Source: an uncultured Clostridia bacterium (GTDB lineage Bacteria; Bacillota; Clostridia; Christensenellales; Borkfalkiaceae). Taken from it: a DNA stretch of 7,352 nt. The notes beneath the pieces are model-generated. The model saw only the letters and a list, made by a program, of their open reading frames with translations, was not told the DNA's origin and did no database searches. A program made the translations under genes and the position numbers. Shown here in pieces: positions 1 through 5,282 of this stretch (positions are counted from its first letter, which is position 1; each line of letters starts with the position of its first letter). The DNA lies in NCBI GenBank assembly GCA_934273135.1, contig CAKQSU010000049.1, positions 1 through 7,352 of the forward strand, given 5' to 3'.

Positions 1-1
1 G

Positions 2-1597
2 CCGGGCGAAAGTCAAACAATCTCGATAAGCGTTTTAGCGGATGACTTCGCTTCTTACGATTGTTACGACAAAAACAATAACGGCTTTATGGGGTACGAG
101 CTTGAAAAAGGCAGATATACTCTTTCACTTAGGGATAACGCGCACACCGTAACCGAGCTTTCGGACGGAAGTAAAGCCGAATATTCGCTCGATATAACTA
201 AAGATTACAAGATAGAAACGGACGAAGTTACGGGCGAAAAGGTCGAAAACAAATTCACGACCTACGAAAACGCGACTTCGGGCGCGAAGAGCGTTAGAAC
301 GGAAGAGGCGATAAACTCTTCTATGAAGGCTTTCTCCGTCGACGGAAGCGACGCGGGCGCGAACATAACGTACCTTTCGCGCGCGGATTTTGACGGAACT
401 TTCCCGAAAACCGAACAGGTAAAGCGCACGATGAGCGCGGAACTTATAAAAACTTACGAATGGAAAGCAACGCCCGTAACCGACCCGTCGGACGAAATGC
501 CCGTGACGTCTTCCACGGCGACTTCCTACAAATTAACCGATATGCTCGGCGTAAAGTACGAGGATAAAAAGTGGGACGATATCGTGTCGCAACTCACCAA
601 AAACGACCTTTTCGACCTTATTTCCAACGGCGGATATCGTCAGAAAGACATAAAATCGATAGAGAAACCCGCTTGCGTCGAGCTTGACGGACCGCAAGGA
701 TTTTCCGTCTACATTGGCAAAAAAGGCAATTCGACAAACTATCCGTGCGAAACGATGCTCGCCGCGACGTTCAACTGGAAGCTTGCCTATCAAATGGGGC
801 TTGCGGTCGGAAAAGAGGCGGCGGAAGCCAAGATTGACGGCTGGTACGCGCCCGCGTGCAATATCCACCGTTCGCCGTTTTCGGGCAGAAACTACGAGTA
901 TTATTCGGAGGACGCTTGCATAAGCGGTAAAATGGCGGCGTATACGGTTATCGGCGCGCAAGAAAAAGGCTTGTACCCGTACGTTAAGCATTTTGTCGCC
1001 AACGACACCGACTATCTGCGCGGCGGAAAGTATACATGGATGACCGAGCAAGCTCTCCGCGAAGTGTATTTAAGACCGTTCGAAGTCGCGGTGAAAGACG
1101 GCAAGGCGATAGGGATAATGAGCAGTTACAACCGTATCGGCGCAACCCGCGCTTCGGGATGTTATTCGCTCTGTACCGAGGTTTTGCGCGAGGAATGGGG
1201 CTTTAAAGGTTCCGTCGTCACCGACGCTTTCTACGACACGCAACAGCAGGACGCGGACGAGTGCATAAGAAGCGGCAACGACTTGCTTCTTTCTAACCCC
1301 GGTCTCGGCGTGTTCCACGATACTTCGAGCGCGACGGCGGTTAAAAACGCGCAAAGAGCAGTAAAGAACATACTTTATTGTTACGTTGAAACGCAGTATC
1401 AATCGAGCATATCGCAAGGGCTTGATTTAAGCAGCGCGATAGGATCCCGCAAGGAGGTTTTCGCCTGGTGGATACCCGTGCTTATCGGCATAAACGTTAT
1501 AATAGTTTTGGGCTTACTTTTCTGGGAATACAAATCCAACCGAGAAGAGGTGAAAACTTTCTTCGGAAAAGTGTTTAAAAAGAAGAGCAAGGCGTAA
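2..1597 (+). CDS. Glycoside hydrolase family 3 protein, permuted domain order, C-terminally membrane-anchored (5' partial)
   Basis: The reading frame is open from the first complete codon, so the true start lies upstream and the ATG at 89 is internal. Residues below are numbered from that ATG. The first ~50 visible codons (PGESQTISISV to EKGRYTLSLRDNA) resemble the fibronectin-III-like domain of GH3 enzymes. A linker with YLSRADF..TFP follows, then the GH3 TIM-barrel domain: DGPQGF (D200, substrate-binding Asp), RNYEYYSED (267-275), KH (300-301) and GFKGSVVTDAF, with the predicted nucleophile D379 (codon 1223-1225). The barrel is therefore C-terminal. This matches the reversed-order GH3 group known from rumen Clostridia such as Butyrivibrio and Ruminococcus, so the alpha/beta sandwich carrying the acid/base Glu should lie upstream. 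Residues ~457-481 form a membrane helix, followed by a Lys-rich tail. It is probably a beta-glucosidase-like exo-hydrolase on the outer face of the membrane. The substrate cannot be told from the sequence. Confidence 0.93.
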   Translation, partial: PGESQTISISVLADDFASYDCYDKNNNGFMGYELEKGRYTLSLRDNAHTVTELSDGSKAEYSLDITKDYKIETDEVTGEKVENKFTTYENATSGAKSVRTEEAINSSMKAFSVDGSDAGANITYLSRADFDGTFPKTEQVKRTMSAELIKTYEWKATPVTDPSDEMPVTSSTATSYKLTDMLGVKYEDKKWDDIVSQLTKNDLFDLISNGGYRQKDIKSIEKPACVELDGPQGFSVYIGKKGNSTNYPCETMLAATFNWKLAYQMGLAVGKEAAEAKIDGWYAPACNIHRSPFSGRNYEYYSEDACISGKMAAYTVIGAQEKGLYPYVKHFVANDTDYLRGGKYTWMTEQALREVYLRPFEVAVKDGKAIGIMSSYNRIGATRASGCYSLCTEVLREEWGFKGSVVTDAFYDTQQQDADECIRSGNDLLLSNPGLGVFHDTSSATAVKNAQRAVKNILYCYVETQYQSSISQGLDLSSAIGSRKEVFAWWIPVLIGINVIIVLGLLFWEYKSNREEVKTFFGKVFKKKSKA

Positions 1598-1603
1598 GAA
1601 GAA

Positions 1604-1652
1604 AAAAAAGGCTTCTGCCCGACGGGAAATATTTTCCGTCGGGCATGCCTTT
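1604..1652 (+). terminator. Hairpin terminator after the GH3 gene
   Basis: A perfect 9-bp GC-rich stem (GCCCGACGG 1617-1625 with CCGTCGGGC 1636-1644) is extended inward by AT and GU pairs to a 4-nt loop. An outer A-rich/GCCTTT pairing (about 1607-1612 with 1647-1652) lengthens it. The T-tract is broken (TTTGTATAATATTT), so termination strength is uncertain. It starts a few bases after the GH3 stop codon, as expected for a transcript end. Confidence 0.65.
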
Positions 1653-1730
1653 GTATAATATTTGCAAAAAGAGCGTATACATTGGTATTCCTTGCATTTT
1701 TGTTTTCTTTTCAAAACGCTTTGAAAATGT

Positions 1731-1759
1731 TTTACAAAAAATGCTATATGTGCTAAAAT
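1731..1759 (+). promoter_or_regulatory. Sigma-A promoter (TTTACA-N17-TAAAAT, extended -10) leading into the repeat region
   Basis: The -35 element TTTACA (1731-1736) and -10 element TAAAAT (1754-1759) are separated by exactly 17 bp, with a TGn extension at 1751-1753. Transcription would start near 1766. No credible coding sequence follows. The first recognisable gene downstream is the tRNA-Leu at 2111, about 345 nt away. The promoter therefore either makes a leader or non-coding RNA from the repeat region or is a distant tRNA promoter. Confidence 0.65.
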
Positions 1760-1807
1760 ACATGTAAATTGAAAATGAAAAAGAAGAGCCGCTTTGCGGC
1801 ATATCGC

Positions 1808-1841
1808 TTGCTCCTTTTGTCGCAATCGGGCGAAGGTTGGT
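1808..1841 (+). repeat. Direct repeat A, copy 1 (34 bp)
   Basis: Starts TTGCTCCTTT and ends GGGCGAAGGTTGGT. It matches copy 2 at 1889-1922 in 33 of 34 positions, with one T/G difference at its eleventh base. The copies are offset by 81 bp, and the 47-bp spacer between them holds the 1849-1881 stem-loop. Confidence 0.9.
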
Positions 1842-1888
1842 ATGGTTGGGAAAAACCGACGAACGACGGTCAACTTTTTCCACAAAGA

Positions 1889-1922
1889 TTGCTCCTTTGG
1901 TCGCAATCGGGCGAAGGTTGGT
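1889..1922 (+). repeat. Direct repeat A, copy 2 (34 bp)
   Basis: Second copy of repeat A. It ends at 1922 and repeat B copy 1 begins at 1923, so the two repeat families abut without a gap. CGGGCGA near its end can pair with TTGCCCG inside repeat B (7 bp including one GU), bridging the junction. Confidence 0.9.
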
Positions 1923-1955
1923 TGTTGCCCGTCTCTGCACCAAGCTATTCACTCA
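1923..1955 (+). repeat. Direct repeat B, copy 1 (33 bp)
   Basis: Begins TGTTGCCCGTCTC and ends CTATTCACTCA. It is identical over all 33 bases to copy 2 at 2056-2088. The copies are offset by 133 bp, and the spacer holds the nested stem at 1985-2040. Confidence 0.92.
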
Positions 1956-2055
1956 GAGCCAAATATCAATATCTCGGCGCATATACGGGCTACGTGTCGG
2001 CTTAGCCTCGGTTACGTACATAGATAGAGTACGCGCCCGTCAGCGTTCGCCGACC

Positions 2056-2088
2056 TGTTGCCCGTCTCTGCACCAAGCTATTCACTCA
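2056..2088 (+). repeat. Direct repeat B, copy 2 (33 bp), just upstream of tRNA-Leu
   Basis: Perfect second copy of repeat B, ending 22 bp before the tRNA. An AT-rich run (CTTAATAATAAAACAATAT) separates it from the tRNA. It may carry part of a tRNA promoter, but no good -35/-10 pair is visible there. Confidence 0.92.
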
Positions 2089-2110
2089 AAACTTAATAAT
2101 AAAACAATAT

Positions 2111-2195
2111 GCGGATATGGCGAAATTGGCAGACGCGCAGGTTTCAGGTTCCTGTGGGTAAAACCGTATGGGTTCAAGTCCCTTTATCCGCACCA
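2111..2195 (+). tRNA. tRNA-Leu, anticodon CAG, CCA encoded
   Basis: The acceptor stem GCGGATA (2111-2117) pairs with TATCCGC (2185-2191), followed by discriminator A and an encoded CCA (2193-2195). The D-arm has the Leu-type sequence GCG..AAATTGGCAGAC..GC. The anticodon loop TTCAGGT (2143-2149) gives CAG at 2145-2147, reading CUG. A long variable arm (GGT-AAA-ACC) and T-loop TTCAAGT (2173-2179) confirm a class II tRNA. Two T-T mismatches are visible: 2142/2150 at the base of the anticodon stem and 2169/2183 in the T-stem. The gene may therefore be slightly degenerate, though the overall cloverleaf is clear. Confidence 0.93.
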
Positions 2196-2206
2196 CTATG
2201 AGAAGA

Positions 2207-2237
2207 ACTGCCGCGCAATGCGACGGTTTTTTATTTT
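2207..2237 (+). terminator. Rho-independent terminator after tRNA-Leu
   Basis: CCGCGC (2211-2216) pairs with GCG-A-CGG (2220-2226) with one bulged A. TTTTTTATTTT (2227-2237) follows. It lies 12 nt after the tRNA CCA end and 21 nt before the next start codon. Any transcript entering the following gene from the tRNA promoter must pass it. Confidence 0.75.
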
Positions 2238-2258
2238 AGAAAAGGCGAGACGCAAGAA

Positions 2259-2939
2259 ATGACGATGGCGGAAGAAATACGGGAAAAACTTTTTTCTCTC
2301 AAAGACGAAGAGTATAAAAAGTTTTCCGAAAAACTTGTTTTTACCGAGTATAAAATTTTGGGCGTAAGACAACCCGAGCTGAGGGTTTTGGCAAAAGATT
2401 TTGTAAAAAGTCCGTCTATAACTTCGTTTTTAGCGGATTTGCCGCATATGTATCACGAAGAAAATTTACTGCACGGCTATTTTTTATCTTACGAAAAGGA
2501 CTTTGAAAAGGCGGTTGAATGCGTTGAAAAGTTTCTTTTTTACGCCGACAACTGGGCTGTTACGGACTGCCTAAAAATAAAGTGCTTTTCTAAAAATCTT
2601 GATAAGCTTTACAAAATCGCTTATGAATTTATCGATAGCGGAAAGCCTTATACAGTAAGATTCGGCATAAAAATCCTTATGGATTACTATCTCGGCGGAA
2701 ACTTTGAGCAGGAGTATGCCGAAAAGGTGAACGGTATAAAATCGGACGAATATTACGTTAAAATGATGCAGGCTTGGTACTTTGCGACCGCGCTTGCAAA
2801 AAATTACGACGAAGCCGTGAAGTTTATCGAACGCGGGCTTGCAAATACTTGGGTGAATAACAAGGCAATACAAAAGGCGCGGGAAAGCTTCCGCGTGAGT
2901 GAGGAGAGAAAAGAATATTTGAAAACTTTGAGGAGGTGA
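2259..2939 (+). CDS. DNA alkylation repair protein, AlkD-like HEAT-repeat glycosylase family
   Basis: 226 residues, the normal length for the compact AlkD-like family, which removes N3- and N7-alkylated purines from DNA in the cytoplasm. The family signature LGVRQPELRVLAK is at residues 34-46. DNWAVTD (97-103) supplies W99 and D103, which match in spacing the Trp and catalytic Asp of Bacillus cereus AlkD (W109/D113). EYYVKMMQAWYFA (164-176) and NKAIQKARESFRVS (201-214) are further conserved blocks. The protein is all-helical, with no signal or membrane segment. Start ATG 2259 has AAAGGCGAG nine bases upstream; ATG 2265 is an alternative two codons in. No separate promoter is visible, so expression may come from read-through of the tRNA terminator. 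The stop codon lies inside the next gene's ribosome binding site. Family assignment is firm; the exact lesion range is inferred. Confidence 0.92.
   Translation: MTMAEEIREKLFSLKDEEYKKFSEKLVFTEYKILGVRQPELRVLAKDFVKSPSITSFLADLPHMYHEENLLHGYFLSYEKDFEKAVECVEKFLFYADNWAVTDCLKIKCFSKNLDKLYKIAYEFIDSGKPYTVRFGIKILMDYYLGGNFEQEYAEKVNGIKSDEYYVKMMQAWYFATALAKNYDEAVKFIERGLANTWVNNKAIQKARESFRVSEERKEYLKTLRR
2931..2939 (+). promoter_or_regulatory. Ribosome binding site of the DUF1624 gene, overlapping the upstream stop
   Basis: AGGAGG at 2931-2936 runs straight into TGA at 2937-2939, the stop codon of the AlkD-like gene. ATG 2944 lies seven bases after the AGGAGG. A ribosome finishing the first gene covers this site, so translational coupling of the two genes is likely. 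Confidence 0.85.
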
Positions 2940-2943
2940 AATA

Positions 2944-3795
2944 ATGACGGACGTGGCTAAAAATTACGACAAAGCCGAGAGGCGAAAGGAAAAACTTAAA
3001 GCCCGCGTGACGGAGATAGACCTTATCAGGGGAATTTGCGTTATTCTGATGGTAATAGATCACACGTTTTACGACTTGTTCGGCTTTCTTCCCGAAATCT
3101 TTTACGATTACCCGCCGACGGAAGGATTTTGGCGTAATGTGTATAACTTTTCCGTGGATTATTGGATTTGCGACGCGCGCGTTGTGGCAAGGTTTGTCGT
3201 TATCGCTTTCTTTTTGGTGCTGACGGGAATATGTTGCTCCTTTTCGAGAAGCAATTTAAAGCGCGGACTAAAGTTGTTCGGGGTTGCGATGCTTGTTACC
3301 CTTGCGACTTTTGTCGCCGGCAAGATAATGGGCGACGGCGAACTTTTGATAACGTTCGGAATACTCCATTGCATTTCGCTTGCGATTCTTTTGTGTTCTC
3401 TGATAGATGTTTTTACGCAAAATCGGTACGTTTACGCGGTTATAGGCGGACTTATGATTATTGTCGGGATATTTTTGTCGGACTTTAACGAGTATTATTA
3501 TTCCGACGTGCCGAACGTATTTGTCGCCGTTTTAAGGCAGATTGTCGGGCGGGGCATGTTCGGCTCGGACAGTTATTCGTTCCTTTTGTTCGGCGGCCAA
3601 GTAGTGCTTGGCGTTGCGGCGGGCAAATTTTTGTACCCCGAAAGAAAGCCGCTTTTGTTTAAAAAGGGCTATTCTAATAACGTGGTTACTTTCATCGGCA
3701 GGCACGCGCTTTTAGTTTACGTCGCGCACCAGCTCATAATCCCCGTTCTTCTCGGGCTTGTACTTCTTATTTGCGGCTTTAAGCTATCTATATAA
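2944..3795 (+). CDS. DUF1624 / heparan-alpha-glucosaminide N-acetyltransferase-like membrane protein
   Basis: 283 residues. A charged cytoplasmic N-terminus leads into RVTEIDLIRGICVILMVIDH (21-40), the family's first-helix signature with the R-x-x-x-IDxxRG block and conserved H40. About seven membrane helices are visible: near 24-46, 78-100, 110-128, 133-156, 161-180, 209-230 and 250-280. GRHALLVYVAHQ close to the C-terminus is the second conserved block. The human relative HGSNAT moves an acetyl group from cytosolic acetyl-CoA across the membrane to a sugar amine. The bacterial members are thought to acylate surface glycans, but the substrate here is unknown. The gene is coupled to the AlkD-like gene by an RBS overlapping that gene's stop. 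No functional link between the two is evident, so the pairing may be only transcriptional. Confidence 0.88.
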   Translation: MTDVAKNYDKAERRKEKLKARVTEIDLIRGICVILMVIDHTFYDLFGFLPEIFYDYPPTEGFWRNVYNFSVDYWICDARVVARFVVIAFFLVLTGICCSFSRSNLKRGLKLFGVAMLVTLATFVAGKIMGDGELLITFGILHCISLAILLCSLIDVFTQNRYVYAVIGGLMIIVGIFLSDFNEYYYSDVPNVFVAVLRQIVGRGMFGSDSYSFLLFGGQVVLGVAAGKFLYPERKPLLFKKGYSNNVVTFIGRHALLVYVAHQLIIPVLLGLVLLICGFKLSI

Positions 3796-3829
3796 GAGGC
3801 GAAAACAAGATACGACAAACAAACTAAAA

Positions 3830-3872
3830 CCCGCCGAAAAGTCGAGTTAATCGACCTATCGGCGGGCTTTTT
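3830..3872. terminator. Bidirectional terminator between convergent genes
   Basis: CCCGCCGA (3830-3837) pairs with TCGGCGGG (3859-3866). An inner stem GTCGA/TCGAC (3841-3845 with 3851-3855) is capped by GTTAA. On the plus strand CTTTTTG follows. Read on the minus strand the stem is followed by TTTTAGTTTG. It can therefore end both the DUF1624 transcript and the SPFH-RHH transcript, whose stop codon is only 5 bp away. Confidence 0.9.
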
Positions 3873-3876
3873 GATA

Positions 3877-4047
3877 TTATATTTCTGTTTCTTTTTCGTC
3901 TTTACAATACTTTTTTTCCACGCAAAGGTGCAAAAGGTATTCTATCTGACCGTTTATCGAGCGGAAATCTTCGTCCGCCCATTTTGCTAATTTTTCGTAG
4001 AGGCGTTTCGAAAGTCTTAAAGGAATTTGTTTTTTTTCGTCGTTCAT
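3877..4047 (-). CDS. Small ribbon-helix-helix (Arc-type) DNA-binding protein
   Basis: 56 residues. It shows the complete ribbon-helix-helix plan: strand QIPLRL (7-12), helix A SKRLYEKLAKWADEDF (13-28), turn RSING, and helix B QIEYLLHLCVEKK (34-46), followed by a charged tail. Such proteins dimerise through the strand and place it in the DNA major groove. I chose ATG at 4047-4045 because it overlaps the stop of the SPFH gene in TGATG and begins right before the fold. The longer frame to 4098 would add 17 residues inside the SPFH gene and has no ribosome binding site. Linkage to an SPFH gene of this type recurs in other bacteria as far as I recall. Candidate roles are autoregulator of the pair or regulator of a membrane-stress response. 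Neither is demonstrated, and no toxin partner is visible. Confidence 0.85.
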   Translation of the reverse strand: MNDEKKQIPLRLSKRLYEKLAKWADEDFRSINGQIEYLLHLCVEKKYCKDEKETEI

Positions 4048-5075
4048 CAATAAATCGACCCCGAGTTTACTACGGGCTGAGCGTCGCGATTGCCGCAAAG
4101 AACGACCAAAAGGTTAGAAACCATCGCCGCTTTGCGTTCCTCGTCAAGGTCAATTACGCCGTTTTTCTTTAATCTTTCGAGAGCCATTTCTACCATTCCG
4201 ACCGCGCCGTCTACAATCATTTTTCTTGCGTCTATTACTGCGGATGCTTGCTGGCGTTGGAGCATAACCGCCGCTATCTCGGGCGCGTACGCAAGATAAG
4301 TTATGCGCGCTTCGATAATTTCAAGCCCCGCGTTGGCAACTTTGGACTGTATTTCGTCCTTAATTCTCGTCGCTACTACTTCGCTTGAACCTCTCAAACT
4401 TCCTTCGTCCGCAACGCCGTCGCCCGTGGTGTCGACGTTGGGCGCAACGTCGTAGGGGTAAATTCTGACGATGTTTCTTAATGCGCTGTCGCACTGAAGG
4501 GAGAGGTATTCCTTGTAGTTATCTACGTTGAAAACGGCTTTTGCGGTGTCGACGACGCGCCACATAACGGCGATGCCTATTTCTACGGGGTTGCCGAGGC
4601 AGTCGTTGATCTTCTGGCGGTTGTTGTTGAGCGTCATTATTTTAAGCGAAATCTTTTTATCGACCGCAAACGTTGCCGCGTTTTGACCGTCCGCCGCCGC
4701 GTTTTGCAAGCCTTTGCTCGAAACGTCGCCGCTCTGTTTAAGCTTAGTCGCCGCGGCGGGGTTTACCGCCTGGCAGAAGGGGTTGACAAAGAAAAAACCG
4801 TCCGTTTTAATCGAGCCGTAATATTTGCCGAAAAGCGTTAAAACCAAAGCTTCCTGCGGGCGAACGACTTTAAGCCCGGCAAAAAAGAACATGCCGACAG
4901 CGCAATAAAGTATGCAAACGACCATTATCGTTCCGTACAGCCACACCGGTTGAATTTCCGCTTCGAGCTTCATCGACGAGAAAATTATCCCCGCGATTGC
5001 GAGCGCGTACAACAAAATGTTGACTATGAGAACGGTCATGCCGTCTGGTTTTTTGCAAATTACTTTTTCTTCCAT
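4047..5075 (-). CDS. SPFH/band-7 domain membrane protein
   Basis: 342 residues. Two membrane helices (about 14-34 and 44-67) are followed directly by an SPFH domain beginning KVVRPQEALVLTLFGKYYG (69-87) and running to about 290. Helical blocks RGSSEVVATRIKDEIQSKVANAGLEIIEARITY (228-260) and APEIAAVMLQRQQASAVIDARK, then the tail DLDEERKAAMVSNLLVVLCG..DAQPVVNSGS, identify a well-spread bacterial SPFH subgroup. SPFH proteins oligomerise into membrane scaffolds and often hold proteases or lipid domains, but this subgroup has no agreed function. By the positive-inside rule the SPFH domain should be cytoplasmic. Residues 215-224 form an EF-hand-like insertion. The RBS AAGGAGA (5090-5084) lies 8 nt upstream of the ATG. 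The stop overlaps the start of the ribbon-helix-helix gene, so the two are very probably co-translated. Confidence 0.93.
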   Translation of the reverse strand: MEEKVICKKPDGMTVLIVNILLYALAIAGIIFSSMKLEAEIQPVWLYGTIMVVCILYCAVGMFFFAGLKVVRPQEALVLTLFGKYYGSIKTDGFFFVNPFCQAVNPAAATKLKQSGDVSSKGLQNAAADGQNAATFAVDKKISLKIMTLNNNRQKINDCLGNPVEIGIAVMWRVVDTAKAVFNVDNYKEYLSLQCDSALRNIVRIYPYDVAPNVDTTGDGVADEGSLRGSSEVVATRIKDEIQSKVANAGLEIIEARITYLAYAPEIAAVMLQRQQASAVIDARKMIVDGAVGMVEMALERLKKNGVIDLDEERKAAMVSNLLVVLCGNRDAQPVVNSGSIY

Positions 5076-5104
5076 AAAATAAGTCTCCTTGTTTTGATAT
5101 TAAA

Positions 5105-5133
5105 ATGATATCATATTGATTATATGAAGTCAA
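5105..5133 (-). promoter_or_regulatory. Promoter of the SPFH-RHH operon (TTGACT-N17-TATCAT)
   Basis: Read on the minus strand, TTGACT (5133-5128) and TATCAT (5110-5105) are 17 bp apart, with TGA immediately before the -10 (extended TGn). Transcription should start near 5098, giving a leader of about 23 nt that includes AAGGAGA. The -10 sits inside a perfect 10-bp palindrome, ATGATATCAT (5105-5114), a possible operator. Confidence 0.75.
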
Positions 5134-5174
5134 GCGGATAATAGCGAAAAGTTTAAAAATCGCAATAAACTTTC

Positions 5175-5203
5175 TTGCAAAAACGGTAAACCTATGGTAG
5201 AAT
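5175..5203 (+). promoter_or_regulatory. Promoter of the CvpA-like operon (TTGCAA-N17-TAGAAT)
   Basis: TTGCAA (5175-5180) and TAGAAT (5198-5203) are 17 bp apart, with a TGG extension at 5195-5197. The predicted start is near 5210, giving a ~73-nt leader ending in AGGAGG (5271-5276), 6 nt before ATG 5283. It diverges from the SPFH promoter, with about 41 bp between the two -35 elements. Confidence 0.75.
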
Positions 5204-5282
5204 ACCTATATTAGATATTGTAGGGATAAGTTATGCCCGCTTGTGACATATAATAATCCAACGATAAAAGAGGAGGCATACG

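Larger units (their letters stand above)
1766..2110 (+). other. Repeat- and hairpin-rich region without a credible protein gene; possible structured RNA
   Basis: This stretch follows the promoter at 1731-1759 and ends at the tRNA. It contains a GCCGC-TTT-GCGGC hairpin (1788-1800). An AT/GC stem-loop spans 1849-1881 (GGAAAA with TTTTCC, ACCG with CGGT). A nested stem spans 1985-2040 (ACGGGC with GCCCGT, TACGT with ACGTA, GGC-TTA-GCC at its tip). Two pairs of direct repeats, listed separately, also lie here. Open frames on both strands cross it but lack ribosome binding sites. The 81-bp repeat period (27 codons) makes the same peptide recur in those frames, which explains their apparent order. 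I do not recognise a known RNA family. A dispersed intergenic repeat, a non-coding RNA, or decayed sequence all remain possible. Confidence 0.4.

Noticed and set aside
1654..1659. TATAAT just after the GH3 terminator
   Set aside because: No acceptable -35 lies 16-18 bp upstream; that position falls inside the terminator stem. It is part of the AT-rich tail.
1575..1952. Minus-strand frame of 125 codons with a recurring NLRPIATKGA peptide
   Set aside because: The peptide repeat is the reverse-strand reading of DNA repeat A. There is a GTG start with no Shine-Dalgarno sequence, and the frame runs into the end of the GH3 gene.
1769..2005. Plus-strand frame of 78 codons (TTG start) right after the 1731-1759 promoter
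   Set aside because: Its start would fall about 3 nt from the predicted transcript start with no ribosome binding site. Its peptide repeat simply reflects the 81-bp DNA repeat period, and equally long frames exist on the opposite strand.
2061..2074. Repeat B contains CTCTGCACCA, resembling a tRNA 3' end, which could mean an attachment site or tRNA remnant
   Set aside because: No T-loop (TTCRANT) precedes it, no GCAGAG acceptor 5' strand is found upstream, and no integrase is present. The CCA resemblance may be chance.
1808..2088. Possible CRISPR array
   Set aside because: Only two copies each of two different repeats, with unequal spacers (47 and 100 bp) and no cas genes.
1837..2262. Plus-strand frame of 141 codons reading through the tRNA
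   Set aside because: It overlaps the whole tRNA-Leu gene and its terminator and has no RBS, so it is a chance open frame.
4048..4098. 17-residue N-terminal extension of the ribbon-helix-helix protein
   Set aside because: It lies within the SPFH coding sequence and lacks an RBS. The overlapping TGATG start gives a protein that begins right at the fold.
5249..5254. TATAAT in the leader of the CvpA-like gene as a second promoter
   Set aside because: No -35-like hexamer at a usable distance. The extended -10 promoter at 5175-5203 is much better.
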